This document shows, one piece after another, positions 34,811 to 47,300 of a stretch of DNA of 64,000 nucleotides. The notes beneath the pieces are model-generated. The model was not told the origin of the DNA and ran no database searches. It saw nothing but the letters and a program-made list of their open reading frames with translations. The stretch spans positions 16,078,501 through 16,142,500 of the forward strand of contig NC_088113.1 of NCBI RefSeq assembly GCF_036370855.1, in the 5' to 3' direction. Position 1 is the first letter of the stretch, and the number at the start of each line of letters is the position of its first letter. The translations under genes and the position numbers were made by a program. The DNA is from Dromaius novaehollandiae. Taxonomy: Eukaryota; Chordata; Aves; Casuariiformes; Dromaiidae.

Positions 34811-37800
34811 ATCCCTCTGTCAGTCTCAGAGCTAGGACACACCAGAAGGCATAACCTCATCTAAACTGCCACCATTTGAGCTCTGCTCCAAAAAGGGTCA
34901 TCTCCCATATCTCCTGGTAGGACAGTCATTGCTGCTACCACCAAGCACAGCCAAACTTCGCTCCTGTCCTTCAGGAGCAAGAGAGTTAAATGCTGTGTCT
35001 GAACAAATCTGAACTTCAAGAAAGTTCAGACCCATGCTGGGATGTGAACTTTATATCTTAAGTCCATTTCTAGTTTTGCTGTAAACAATTGCAGAATGTG
35101 ATTAGATTTTAGGGGAAACATGTAATAGAGCTGTAATAAGATATGATGTAATAGGTAATAATAATAATATATAGCAGCTGTTAAGTAAAGCTTTTTCTGC
35201 ATTTATCCCAAAAGGATACAGGGAGTCAGCTGCAACTTCATATTTTGAAAGAGGGAATATTAAACACTAGAACCATGATGCAATGATGTTATTGTAAACG
35301 CTAACCGGAAAGCCCGAAGTGTGAGAGTTAAGACTAGCAGAAGATGCACGCAAACAGCTGCTCTGACGTAAATTCCCTCAAGTTTGGTTCATTTTCTTTT
35401 ATTTAACTCAGAGTTAATACACTGGAATCTCATATATTACTTTCAATTGTTTCTGGGCTGCTGAGAAACGTGGGATTTTTGCTCTTTCTTTCAATGAGGG
35501 CCCAAACGAACCTGCAGAGTAACCTAATGGGATTAACATGAGGTGTCTCTCCAAATGTCTGTCTGAGGCAGTGTCACTCAGCTTCAAGCCACACTCTATC
35601 CTCAGTTCATACCATTGAGAGAAAAGAAATATAAAGTCAACAGGAGTTAGGACTGGAATGTCAACTTCAAAACAGAATTTCCTGGTGTTTTTAGGAGCGT
35701 GCCATAACTTAGATGTTAACTAATATTGCTTCGTATATTTAATCTCCATGTGTTGAAGGAAAAAGATCTTTCATGGAAAGACTAGAACAGATAAACCTAT
35801 ATTTAGACTTCTATAAACACCTCCTAGGGTCATGTTTCTTAAATACAGAGGCCAAGGGCTGCACACAGAAAGTGTATGAACATAGGCGCAGTTATATTTG
35901 ACTTAAAAAATGAGCATTTGTGTGCAACGGACAGACCATATTAGAAATTAAGCAATGTATTAAAATACAACTTTTAATTGTTGGCTGTAACAAGAAATTA
36001 TCCCACTAGGGAGAAGAGGAAACACCTTCTTTGGGTTGTTAACCTGGCAGAAGGTGACAAGTTTCCGGTGGCAAGTTCCCAAGCAGCAGCATCGTGCAGA
36101 TGAAGGGGCTGATTCTGTTGAACCACAGCTCTTCCCCACCGACGCCTGGCAGAGGGCAGGGCCAAAACCCCTCCAGTGAGGGGCTCTGCCAACCCACCTC
36201 GGACACCAGCTTTACTTCCCACATGGAGCATTTGGCTTCTGCAGCCCAAGACAGTGCTGTGGTTCTCGTCCTTCTTTCCAGAGATAGGGGCAATTAGGGC
36301 CTCTTCCAGCCTCTTGGTCGGATGATGTCCAGTCCTGGAACTCAGTTCAGCATCTGCAGCCCCAGTGAAATGGTGGTGTTTTTTTCTTCTAAACTTAAGA
36401 TACTCATAGTGTCTGTGTTAGAGAAGAGAAGCAGAACTGAGTGTCCCATTATGTTGGCTTCCAGCTGTGTTTGGGAACAACCATTACGTGAGCGGCACTG
36501 CCTACTGCCTGCTCTAACTAATTCAGGCCTCATCCAGAGCTCAAAACCCTCCACATTGCCAACAAAAGCATGTTAAATAACTTACCAGAAAGTACATTAA
36601 AACATTCTCCTGTCCTTGGTGTTATTTTGGTATTTTGCTGCCTGTGCAATGTTACCACATTGTACTTGCTTCTCAACTGTATTTTTGGCATAATAAAACT
36701 GGAAAAACAGTCATACATTCACCTCAGTCTCAATCTGAAAACTTGACTCATTTTTACTGTTTGTACGTATCTTGAATTCAAATTTGGATCTGATTTTTCT
36801 GTAGATTTTGCTCTGGAGATGAAGGGAATTTCCAATAAGATTTTCAATCTTTTTTACTATCTTCTAAGAATTGGAGGTGTTTGTGTCATATTACATTTCC
36901 TACTTCAGTGAGAAGAAACAGGTATTGGTAAGCATGCCGGTGAATCCAGAAGAATTTTAGAGTGCTTAACGTCCAACAAAGAAGCTAGGCTGCTTTACTG
37001 ATGAGATTGTTATCTGAGTTGAATGCATTTAAATGTGTATTTTACAGTCCACTGGTCAAGTCATAAAAGTACTATAAACCTTGAAAGAAAAACTGAAGGT
37101 TAATGGGTCAGAAATCAGCCGCAGAATTTTATGGGTCAGGAAATAGTAGGGTTTTATTCTTTTTAAGGCACCCTGCAAGAAGAGGTGAACAGAGGTCACG
37201 AAGCGTTGCACGCTGCATGGAGATGACTTTTCAGTAGAGTCACCTTAGAGGGAGGAAGAAAAGCTGTGCCACAAAACCTGCGCTGTCATTCAGAAGGCAA
37301 CAGTGATGCTAAGTGGCAGCCTCAGCAAATGCCTGGTATCACTTTTCCAAGACACAACACTTTATTCACCCTGGCTTGACAGCATTTCGCCCTTTGAAAT
37401 CTTCACCGAAGACCCCAGCTAGAGCACGGGTGGCAGTAGAGAGAAAACACTGCTCCACCGCCTTTGCGTGTGCCTGGGCTTTGTAAAGATTTTATGGCGC
37501 ACTTTCCCCGTCTGCACCCGAGCAGCCACATTTTTCCTTTTGTAACAGGGAATGTTGTTCTTCTGCGATTGTTGTATTTATTTTACAAGTTGTGCGAGGA
37601 ATGTTGTGTGGCACTCTCTTGGCTGCTCTCGCCTATGATTTACAGTAGTTATAAACATTCCAAAGTACACATGTAAGTTAAATGATACATTAATATTATA
37701 AAGTTACAATTCTGGTATAAATGTGTCATCAGTTTGAAAATTCAGTTTTTCCTTTGCCCAGCTTTGTGATTAGGCTGACTGGAATCAGCTCGGTGCAAAG

Positions 37801-40800
37801 GCACCACAGACATGAATTCGGTGTGCGTGTGTGTCCCCAAAGTAAAACGCTGTGGAGACAAGACGAGAAGATATTCTGCCAAGCTGAAATAGTTTGGAAT
37901 ATTTAACTGTTTGTGTTCATTTTTATCATATTCTTCAATAAATAGAGAGAGGGGAAAAAGTAATCAAACCTTCTGCTCATGACAGGAAGACAAATTAGGC
38001 TCTCAGTTATACCCTGCGAGGTCCAGCTCTTCCCGTGGGTTCATGCCATTCAAGTAAATTCTGCAGCTAGCAAAAACCACAGAGCTGCACTCCCTGCTTC
38101 GAAGGGTATGTCTCCATGGAGGCCTGTTCCAGACCCGACCGCACACAGCCGCGGATCCAAGTTGGTCGGATACAAGCCAACTCCACAAGCCGATGCCTAG
38201 ACATTGCTGGCCTGAGTGCAAGCTCCCCTGAGACACTTGTACAGACATGCTCCCCTTCTTCTCAATGTCTTTGTTGGTCTTGTATCAGTGCCTTCCAGCC
38301 CTGCTGCTCACAGCGGCCATGGCACTGTTCATCTTCCCTTTCCACTGCCTCCACATGGAAAGAAGCACTCACATCTGCTGGGAAAGCAGGAATGACACAG
38401 GCTAGGATTTTCAAAGGAGTCTGAAGAAGTTCATTGTTTAACTTGCAGTAACTCCACGACCTTCATGGAGAGCCACTGTGAACAGACACGAGAACAGTCC
38501 ATGGAGAAGACTCTCAGCTGATATTTTCAAGCTGCGGCTTTTGTCATAGACATTGCTGGAAGCCACAGCGCGGAGGACACCATCTCCTTTCAACGCCCTT
38601 TTTATACTCCGTACTCCGAGTGCCTGTTGTCTCCAGGTGCCTTGTCACGGTAACTCCATCGGTCTCACCTTACCTTGCAAAGTTAGTAGCCCCTTCCCAT
38701 ATGCAGGGAACCCGAAGACCCACCCGCACCCGGAAACACCACCACCTGCCCCAGGCCAGGAGGCAGCTGCCCAGGGGCACCCCCAGACCTGGGCGTCTGC
38801 CCAGCCGCTGGGGAATATCAGCGTTCCTCCTCAGAGCAAAACACCCCCGGTTCCTCCTCCCATTCTTCCGTTTTATAATCTTCTCTTTTTCTCCCCATCA
38901 TCCTTTTAAATTCCTACAGTTCCTCTGTATCACCCCGTCATCTTCTTTTCCTCAGCCTGATTGTCAGTCTGACTCCCCTCTCCCAGATAAAGTGCAGAGG
39001 TTGAACAAATCAATGGATATATCTCCATGGGAGACAAGGCATCTAAGTCTTCTGCTTTTGCAGAGCATCTGCTGCTGCAGCAATGAAACACAGAGAAATC
39101 TAATGATTATGAGCTCAAGATCACTAGGAGGATTAAAACCCAAAACTTAAGAAGATCTATTCCCAGACTCTAAACCACTAACATACAGAAACTCAGCTGA
39201 CAGGTATTCCATAAAATCTAATCTGGCCATGCAAATAGGCATAATCACTTGTATAATGAATGCAATGAAATAAAATGATATGAAAGAATCTATCAGAGCC
39301 AGAGGAAGTTTGTGGCATTAAGAGTTTACAGAATCAGCCTCAAAGTCTGGTGGGGATAGCTTTACTCTGAAGGAGATGGAGCTGCTATCTTTGTCCTCTC
39401 CATCCAGCTGTGTAGCATTAGTCTGAAGAAGCAAGGAACGCTCATTTCCAGAATAAAATACATAATTAATTGTTTAATAAAAGGATATTCTAAGGTGACC
39501 TAATTCTTTGCGCTCACATCACAACTCCATTTCAGCCTGATTAAGGTGGCTAGTTCAGCTGCTTCACTGGCAAGATGGAATTTCCCAAAATACCTGAAAA
39601 TATCACCTGCATTGGCTTAATATTCAAGTTTTCACTGGTCATTCCATAAGAAACCTTTTCAGAAGTTCTTGCTTTGTAGGAAATTTATGAGAAAACAGCT
39701 TCATATTCAGAAGTACAGCACTTCAATAACATTCCTTCTGCCTGCTAAATCCAGTAAAGGGAGCTGGGTTAGCTATCAGATCAAACAAGCCTACCACAGA
39801 GCGGCTTCAGTTTTCATTGTTGCAATATGAAAATATTTTATGATGTCTCGTAACTCATGCATGAGGCTCTGATAATGGTCACGTCAGCCCCCACATTTCA
39901 CACTGTGTTTAAAAATATGGCTTGTTTATATACCACATGGGCTGCAGCCTGCGATCAGATTTACATTTGAAAACACTCAACACTGGCACGCAGTATTAAA
40001 CGCTGTCTTATGAAAAGCACCCTAACATGATACAAAATTGTCTCCTTCTTTCATTGTAATTAAAGTTTTGGAATGTCACATTTTTTGCCTCTGGGTCTAG
40101 AGACAAACTGAGCCAAATCCATACTTAGTGTCATTTCAAGGAACACATTTAAGATATTTTGCGCTTCACTTTTATCCTCCTGCTGTAGTGTCTCCAAACT
40201 TCGGGTGAACAGGGTGGATGGGTGGCCAGATGGGGCAGAGCCACAGTATGTTTGTGATAAGGCTTACCATCTCCCCTTGATTTTATTGTGTGTGTTTTGG
40301 TCCATTTACCATTTTACTTACAGTCCCAGTCTTGCAGACAATTTTATGAGAATCTCTGCTCTCAGTTAAAAAATGTAGCCTTTTACCCCATAGGATTACT
40401 GAGATGAACCTTTGAGTCTTAAGGCAAATGAAACAAACCTGAAAAATGCATTAAAAAAATAAAAACATAAAAATAAAACAGCCTCATGACTTTTAAGCCC
40501 ATTTCACTATCATTAATGCCTGACTCATGAAACTAAATTGCTAAATTGCTAAACTGCTTGGAGTTGGCAATAACATATGAACTTTGATTTTGGTCTATAC
40601 TCTCTATACTACAGTACTATATTAGCTCCTTAATATAGTAAAATGAATATGGCTTAGCATTCGTCAGGAAATCCTTTCCTTTTTTGTAATCCTATGTTCC
40701 AGCAACATATTTTAAGCTAAAACAATTTTTGTTAATAACAATAAAAGCAACATATTTCCTGACTGTAAAAAGGAGACGATGTTTCAGTTAACCATTTTTT

Positions 40801-43631
40801 TTCTTAAATAATAAGATCTCAACCAGAGGTGTTAGCCAGTGGTTTGAAGGAGCCTGTTGATGATTTTAAAGATTCAGGCAGTGTTTTCCTGCCTTGTTTA
40901 TTCAGCAGCTGGGCAGCCAACAAGTAGTTTTGCGGAGCATAACAGTTGCACTGTGTCCTACCAAGCCTAGAGCGAGCCAGATGGCAGAATATAAGGCATG
41001 GGAGCTCAAGCAGGCCAGCACAACCTGTGCAAAGCATTGAGGATGGTGCATTTGTCATTAATGGTGTATTCTGGATGTCCCCCATGTCCCCATCTACACC
41101 ATCCCCATGCCACCCCAGTGCTGCCTTTAGCTCCTTGCTTGCTGAGGGAAACTGCCTGCCACAGAGCTTCTCTTTAATCTTTGTCAACCACGTTGCCGGC
41201 CAGGACAAACGCTGTGTACCAGTGCACAGGCTGGAGGGGTGGTGGGACAAGCTGAGAGAGGCTCCACGGCAGGAGGAACCAGTCTAGGTGCCTCATGGGT
41301 TAATTCCTAGGCTGGGCACCTCCCTGCACAAAGCCTAGTAGGCAACAGAGAACTATTCAAAGCCCCTTCGAAGTTTTTTCAGTGATTATAGCACTGGTCT
41401 AACCTATATTCGCAGGTTGAAAGTCACACAAAACCTTCTCAACATGATATGAATTTAACCACTGAAATGATACCTTCCATGCTGTTCCCGTCTTGGAGTC
41501 TGTCTTTGGGGGTGATTACAAGGAAGGTTGCTCTGCGAAAACGCAACCTGGATGCAGAACACAGAGAACAACAGGCTTTCAGGAAAAGCTTATTCTGAAA
41601 AAATACTGTATATTGTGTTTGGAATCGCACGGGGAGTTATCCATACAAGCCAAGTGTTATGCTTTCAGATTGTCTAATAAAATAGATTTACATAGGAATA
41701 AGGAAGAAATAAGGCATTTTATAGGACTATTTTCTAATCTCCACGAACTAGGACATCTTGATTTAAAACTGCTCAGTTCCCAGCAAGAGGAAATAGTTTA
41801 GACTGTATGTGAAAAGAGAATAATGGCTCCATCAGGTAGTCTGTCGGCTTGTGTAAATAGGACCAGATTCATGTGTAGGAAAGCAGGGTGAATGATCTAC
41901 TCTCCCAGGAAAGGGCTTTGCTGAGGCATTTAATGAAACTAGAACAGACTTGTTCTGTGGGACTTACACAGCTATTCCCTTGGGTCTCTTTGAAAATAGC
42001 AGTCTGAATAGACACAATGGGGGAAAAAGTCTACATTTATGGGGGAAAAAATGAGTCCCAAAGCAATTACAAGATCAACCTGAGGCCCTACAGAAGTACA
42101 AGCTGAAGCCATATTTCCTAAAACCTAGCATCCTATCTGCTGGAACATCTCCCCTTTCAGCAGAAACAACAGAAAAGGTAGCATTTAACAATAATGCAAT
42201 GTCCTGTACAAAATCCTATTGAACTCGTTGTTCAGAATGTCTCTTTCCTACTTTATTTCAGTCAAAACTCCACATTGCCAGAAGACCTTGATGTGAAAGA
42301 AAGTTTTACAAACCTAAAGGCCAAGGTCGATTGAAAATCAGGAATCATTCATGGAAAATTAGTGAATGTGATACAGGCAGACTGAAATCCACGTTAAGAA
42401 TCACCTCCAACTGGCAAGTGCCTGACTTAAGGGACAGCTTTATTGTATCTCCCAGGATTACGGTATAATTTTCTTTGACAAGTAGTTCATGATCCAAACC
42501 AAGCAGAAACTCTTTTTGTGGGTCTGCTCTGAGGCTGCCTACTGTGCTGAGATCTGTGAAAAATATCAAGACAAAAACAAGCAAGCAGAATTTTTTGCTT
42601 TGTTGTGAGCAAGGAAGAAATAGGCCTTGAAACAGCAAGAGCTTCCATGTGCAGAGGTGTTATTTCAGACTCTATAATTCTTCTGTCCAGATGCACATGC
42701 GACTCCGATTAATATCAGCTGGAGCTACACGCATGCCACGGTGGAAGAGCAGACCCGTAAGTATATGTTAACGCATGACTAGGCACATGCATTTCCAGAC
42801 ACCGTCATGCCTCAGGTACATCCGAGGCATCATGCCAGAGCTTGAGCGCTTCCCACAGCTCAGGCATCGCTCAAGCCCTGCTCACTCCATTTGACTTTTT
42901 AACCAAAAGCCTGGCCAAAATGGATCAGAGCTTTTCTGGTGCCAGGGAAAACGCCTGGAAGAGCTCATTCACATCACGGAAAAATCTTTCAGCTCACTGT
43001 GATAGCACGCCGAGGGGCGGATGGGACTCTCTGAGCTTTTTGTGAATATCCACTTATTTCAGTAATCAGTAGCACTTCGAATACTGCACTAGTTCATCCA
43101 AGTTCTTCAGTGTGTCATGAGAAACCCACCCACACTGCGACGCACCTGCGCCAGGGTCTCCTTGCTGTGAACCTTGCGCAGGGGTGAACAGGTGCAGCCC
43201 CTCTCACCCTCTGGATTCCACTTTCCGCAGAAAAATCCAGTTGCTGAGGACAGGAAGAACCGAGCTACAGAGGCCTGGCCAAGCATGGTGCAGTTGGTGG
43301 AGAGCACCTGCCACATAGTTTAACAAAGTCTCTTTGATATTGATGGTTTTGGATCAGTCTCCAAAGCGAATGAAGGTCCTCAGGGTTCACCATCCACGCT
43401 GTGGGTGCCAGGGCCACACGCACATGGGGTTATTCGTTATGGCTTTGGAGCACCTGGGAACACGGCGGGCAGCAGGCAGTAGCAGACGTACCTTAACTGA
43501 TAGGTATTTTTTGAAAGAAAAGAAGGGAGAGGCTTGTTGCAGGGATGTGGCAAGAGTGTTTGAAGGGTAAATTGAGGAAAGCTGGGGCTGTGGTGCAGTG
43601 TACAGGACAGATCCCTGTCCCGGCATGGGGG
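34811..43631. other. Long AT-rich region without recognised genes
   Basis: It holds a short (TAA)n run (about 35155-35172), a possible palindromic relic at 35630-35655, and C-rich coding-like frames at 38553-39150 without any domain match. AT-rich blocks at 37000-37100 and 39840-40090 could be conserved elements. A 97-codon minus-strand open frame at 42345-42638 has a hydrophobic amino-terminal segment and is described in the findings. No RNA gene was recognised. Confidence 0.5.
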
Positions 43632-43697
43632 AGAGTATGCGGTTGCTTGTGGAGAACAGGGCGAAGAGTATGCGGTTGCTTGCGGAGAACAGGGCGA
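43632..43697. repeat. 33-bp tandem duplication
   Basis: Units 43632-43664 and 43665-43697 are identical except for one T/C difference. They begin agagtatgcggttgcttg. The near-identity suggests a young duplication. Confidence 0.9.
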
Positions 43698-43799
43698 AAA
43701 AGGGCTCTGATCTGGAAAACGGGCAGTGACTCATCACGGGAGCGCTACAAGGCAACGCTCTGAAGTCTGCACACTCTGATGAGATTGACATATGGATTC

Positions 43800-44340
43800 C
43801 ATGTCAATAGATGAAAGGCCACACGTCTGGGGAGGACCAATAAAAATACAAAATATACTTTGGATGGAAATGTTCATGAGGAAACTAAAGAGGAAACAGA
43901 CCTCCTGGCAACAGTAGCTGCAAAAAAGTCAAATAGGGCTTGAGAATATATAGATGGGGGAATCAGTTACAAGCCAAAGGAGATAACTGCTCGGGAATCA
44001 GTTATAAGCCAAAGGAGATAACTGCTCCCCCCCTCTGGCCACATTAGGAATTCTGTAATCAGTGTTATGCAATTTATTATATAAAGAATATTAGGGAAAA
44101 GATTCAAAAAGGAATAAAAGGCCTTGTTATGGGAGGGATGCTGCTTTTAAGAAGACCTACTCAGCTAAGCAGTTCTGACAGAGGACAAGGCAATCTCCTC
44201 CTAATGTGGATAAAACACCAAGGACTACCCAAGAGCATGGGGGAGACGTGTCTTCAGGCTAGGGTGCCGGTGGCCCCTTCAGGCAGGTCTGCTTTCGGCT
44301 GCTACTTGTGCCAAAGGGAACGGTGAGAAAATGTATTGCC
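43800..44340 (+). mobile_element. Possible solitary LTR
   Basis: The 35-bp direct repeat resembles duplicated U3 enhancers. About 50 bases downstream is a TATA-like ttatataaag (near 44077), and ggaataaaagg near 44112 could be a polyadenylation signal. No clear TG...CA ends, target duplication, primer-binding site or internal retroviral gene was found. This is a guess from layout. Confidence 0.2.
43958..44027. repeat. 35-bp tandem duplication
   Basis: Units 43958-43992 and 43993-44027 differ at one position (tac versus tat). They begin gggaatcagtta and end ataactgctc. This is the second recent duplication within 400 bases. Confidence 0.9.
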
Positions 44341-47300
44341 AAAGTGCCATAAATAGACAAGACACAAACTTAATTTCCCAGAATAAGATAGTTGGCTCCT
44401 ATCAAACAGGGGCCAATGCTTGTTAGCTGAGGGACTGTGTATTAGAGGTGTGCTGGCCTTCCTTACCTCTCTGGGGCAGCAACCATATTGCTCAGGATGA
44501 TGAAGCTCAGCAGCAAGCAACAGGGGCTGCAGGAGCTGGCCCCAGTGATGTTTCAAGGATAAATGCTCTTGTAGGTGTCTTTAGACACAGGGAGGTAGTT
44601 TGAGTGAGCATGGATTTAGACAGGCTGACAAGTCTCCGTTTTATGCAGCTCACGTCTGGTAATTGCAGGGACTGCCATTTCAGTAAGAACCATCTTCTGC
44701 ATTTTTTTCTCAAATAAGCAACAAATGGGGTCATGGATGGGAAGTGCCAAAAGTAATCTTTCAATCTCATGTTTTCTTAATATGAAAAATGTATTACATT
44801 TTTTTAAAAAGAAAAAAAAAGACAAAGAAAAATGACTTTGTCTGGAACAAAAAAAAAAAACCCAAAGCCTTCCTTATGAAGTGAGCTAGGAGTGACTTGG
44901 AAAAACATGTCTATTGACTTTAAAATATAATACTTTTGTTCAGAAGGAGTGAATGACATGAAGGGTGTGAGTTCTTTTACGCAAAACTGAATCTCAGAAA
45001 GCTATTTACATTACCTTAACCTTGATTCACCTTTTTTCTCTGCAGTATTTATTTTCTTTGCATAATGTTCTTCTTCACATTATCCCTTCTGCTATAATTT
45101 CATAAAAGGACTTGCAAGAAAGCAGGTTTCATTGTGTGTAGTTTTGCTTCATCCTCCACATATCTTCTGTTTCTAACAATCTAACTTTCTGCATTCTTTC
45201 TCTTTTCTTCTTATTTCATCTTCTCTTCTTAATGATTCCTCTGTTCTTGCTGAAACTTTTCTTCTATTTGTTTTTAATACGTAAAACCTTTAGGACCACT
45301 CAGCAAATGAATGTTGGCTCTTGCTCAATATGTGCCAAAACTCTTATTTTAGAAGACTAAAATTGTGTCTTTTCTGTTTGTAAAACTTTGGTAATACAGT
45401 TCCTCTCCATATTGAACAAAGACCTGCTTTAAAGAACCACATGGTATCAGTGTTCCTACCTTTGATTTATTCAGGTCCTTCTGTCTCCTTTCTGGTACCC
45501 ATGTCTAATTCCTGACGTAAGACCTGGAGACTGAGCACAGAAGAGGCAATACCGGCATCTGCAAAAAGAGTTCTAAAACTGATTTTTTTAACTGTGCTGT
45601 TCACTTTTGATATATAGGTTATTTCTACATACCATGGGAGCCACTAAACCCATTGGAGTTCATGTTCTTATGTCCTTATCAGAAGGCCGCCAATATGCAG
45701 TAACAACTGCAGGGCTGTTCCTCCACCTCCAGCACGCTGCGGAGCGTTACTTCACTGCGGTGTTTTACTTCACTTCCTCAGCCTCAGGAGATGTGTGGGA
45801 TGTGGCCGATGGCTTTATCACTGTGCAGAAGAACATGCTGAAATACAAGACCAAGATGAGCTCGAAGTGCATGGACTCAGTCCTGCAGCCCCAAGGATGG
45901 CTGTAGAGTGACTTCTCCATAGCTCTGCAAGCAAGGGAGGAAGACCTGGGGACGCTGCAGAAGTACTGTAATGACTGAGGTACAGGCAGTGAGGGATAAT
46001 GTCTCAGACCCATTTCTTTTAAAACAACATAATCCACGGAGCTGAGGAGCTCTGCTTTTGATGCCTCATACTAAAAAAAAACAAAGCTGTTGTGCATCCA
46101 GCCACAGCAAAAGGGAGTGTGGTCAACACTGATGGTTTTTCCACATGAAGCCCGGCTAAAAGTCAGAATTTAGCACCAGAGGAAGCCTTTGTGGTCAAGA
46201 ATTATGCCAAGTTCAGGAACCAGACAGGATAATAAACTTATCCAGCGTTACAATGGTCACCACTAAAGCCCTAAAATGTTTTTTAACTTAATGTTTCGGA
46301 GCTGAAACCCACCTTTAAACATTACAGATTAAGAAGTGTCTAGAGCAGGTTACCTCCCACACCCTCATTTTAGGCATTTTATACCAGCACAGACTGGTGA
46401 GTGTGTAGGGACCAGGAGAGATTTCATCAGTAATGAGCATCTTGAAATAAAGATGCCTACATGAGCGTTAAACTTCTCCAAAGAGCCTGCACCCAACCCA
46501 GAAAGGATTCTCCAAGGTACAGTTATTTCTTCAGGCTGAACTGGATAGTAGCCAGCTTTATTCGCAAAACTGCTGTTTTCCTCCTTGTATAACTGCCATG
46601 GGCAGAAAGCCACCTCATAGAAAAAAACTGGCACATCCTTGGGCTCCATCCACCCGCCTCAACAGAGTTTGCTAGGACAAGCTGCCCAGCAGGTGCAGTC
46701 GCTGTCTTCACACAAAAAATGCAATGTGACCTCCCTTCGCTCTTTCGAGCCAAGTGCCCTCTCTCAGAGTCAAATTTTCCAGTGCCATGAATGCCTGCCT
46801 GTAGTCATGTGGGTCTTTTTTGCATAGAAAGCCTAAAATTTTGCTTCTCCAGCATATGAAAATCGATTATTTATCCTCCCGTTGTTGAGTTTGTTCATGC
46901 ATTATGTTTTCAACACCACCAGACCAGTGGTGTTTATATCCAAATCATTAGGAAGTTTTCAATGAATTGGTGTTCTTTTCTGGAAAATAGAACAAAGCTT
47001 TATGTGCAAACATACAGATTTTATCAAATTTAACTCAAGACAAAATGGGAAACTGCCGAGCAAGGATATAGAGAGGGGGAACATATCACTTTCTGTGCCT
47101 CACACCCTGCTCATCCAGGCAAGTATCTGGTGGCCAGGCCATTCACCTTGACTATGCAAAGTTATTTTCAAGTCCTTTTTTTAAAATGGTGCAAAACATT
47201 TCATCTGGGCCTATATACCTGATATCTTATCCAACGGATGAAGAAGTGAAGAGTTCACTGTTTCTACCCAGTGAGAGATGTATGCTATAACCTGGTGCCT

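Noticed and set aside
38225..38243. miR-125/lin-4-like string cccctgagacacttgtaca
   Set aside because: It differs from the mature miRNA in the middle, and no complementary hairpin arm is seen nearby.
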